Origin: Bacteroidota bacterium
Lineage (GTDB): Bacteria; Bacteroidota; Bacteroidia; Bacteroidales; Prolixibacteraceae
Length of the DNA stretch: 14,244 nucleotides
Assembly: GCA_030632865.1 (NCBI GenBank)
Contig: DAOVTY010000054.1
Span: 1-14,244, forward strand
Reading direction: 5' to 3'
The first letter of the stretch is position 1. The number at the start of each line of letters is the position of its first letter. Both the position numbers and the translations under genes were made by a program. The notes under the pieces were generated by a model that saw only the letters and a list, made by a program, of their open reading frames with translations, searched no databases and was not told the origin of the DNA. This document shows, piece after piece, positions 14,059 through 14,244 of the stretch.

Positions 14059-14244
14059 ATGTCCGATTTTTTCAGTAAAGTTTACGAAGTAGCCAAACAA
14101 ATACCGCCGGGCAGAGTAACATCTTACGGGGCAATTGCAAAATACCTTGGTACAACCGGCTCGGCCCGGATGGTTGGCTGGGCGATGAATGCATGCAGTT
14201 CTCATCACGAATTTGTACCGGCACACCGCGTAGTAAACCGCAAC
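14059..14244 (+). CDS. Alkyltransferase-like (ATL) protein of the MGMT family, 3' end beyond window
   Basis: The first 62 codons of a protein matching the C-terminal DNA-binding domain of O6-methylguanine-DNA methyltransferases. It starts at the ATG (MSDFFSKVYEVAKQIPPGRV), contains VTSYGAIAKYLG (20-31) and the winged-helix recognition segment SARMVGWAMNAC (35-46), and reaches the active-site region VPAHRVVNRN at the window edge. Methyltransferases have PCHRV; here alanine replaces the alkyl-accepting cysteine, as in Thermus TTHA1564. ATL proteins lack transferase activity but bind alkylated guanine, flip the base and hand it to nucleotide excision repair. The gene begins directly with this domain, also typical of ATLs. 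It is cut by the end of the window, so the total length is unknown. Confidence 0.9.
   Translation, partial: MSDFFSKVYEVAKQIPPGRVTSYGAIAKYLGTTGSARMVGWAMNACSSHHEFVPAHRVVNRN

Noticed and set aside
14032..14226. Minus-strand 64-residue frame at the window end
   Set aside because: It is antisense to the clear alkyltransferase-like gene; no motif of its own.

Overview
The window is AT-rich chromosomal DNA from a member of the Bacteroidetes (Bacteroidota). The evidence is a GldH gliding-type lipoprotein encoded directly behind a RicT/PSP1-family gene, an F1 epsilon subunit of only 80 residues, a beta subunit with a long lineage-type insertion, an atpD promoter fitting the Bacteroidetes consensus (TTG, 19 bases, TAnnTTTG), and almost no Shine-Dalgarno sequences. 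I cannot assign a genus. Most genes are housekeeping or envelope genes. I see no CRISPR array, tRNA, rRNA, transposase, phage gene or toxin-antitoxin pair.

Layout. 31-837 (+) is a secreted M23 peptidase with a C-terminal LysM domain. It converges on 853-3435 (-), a lipoprotein GH2 beta-mannosidase. Three further minus-strand genes follow: a 62-residue YgaP-type membrane protein (3791-3979), a C_GCAxxG_C_C cysteine-rich protein (4169-4597) and a family 9 glycosyltransferase (4631-5617). The last two are 33 bp apart and probably cotranscribed. A terminator at 5715-5750 separates them from atpC-atpD (5770-7534, minus), which has a clear promoter at 7581-7610. Upstream, still on the minus strand, are an isoprenyl diphosphate synthase (7647-8639) and an RND/MMPL-type exporter of 802 residues (8774-11182).

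A 274-bp divergent intergenic region then leads to plus-strand genes: ricT-like (11457-12587), gldH (12584-13060, ATGA overlap), trmB (13175-13918, GTG start), and the beginning of an alkyltransferase-like protein (14059 to the window edge). In that last gene the alkyl-acceptor cysteine is replaced by alanine.

The least ordinary signal is non-coding. An intergenic repeat occurs three times, at about 3439-3630, 3980-4134 and 8689-8758. All copies have the same orientation and each lies upstream of a minus-strand gene. The first two start at the start codons of unrelated genes and share a TACCTTTG octamer resembling a Bacteroidetes -7 box. The first and third carry a palindromic core (perfect in the first) that has decayed in the second. 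It could be a dispersed element that brings a promoter or leader, or a remnant of segment duplication. I found no evidence of a new defence or metabolic system; the coding genes all fall in recognisable families.
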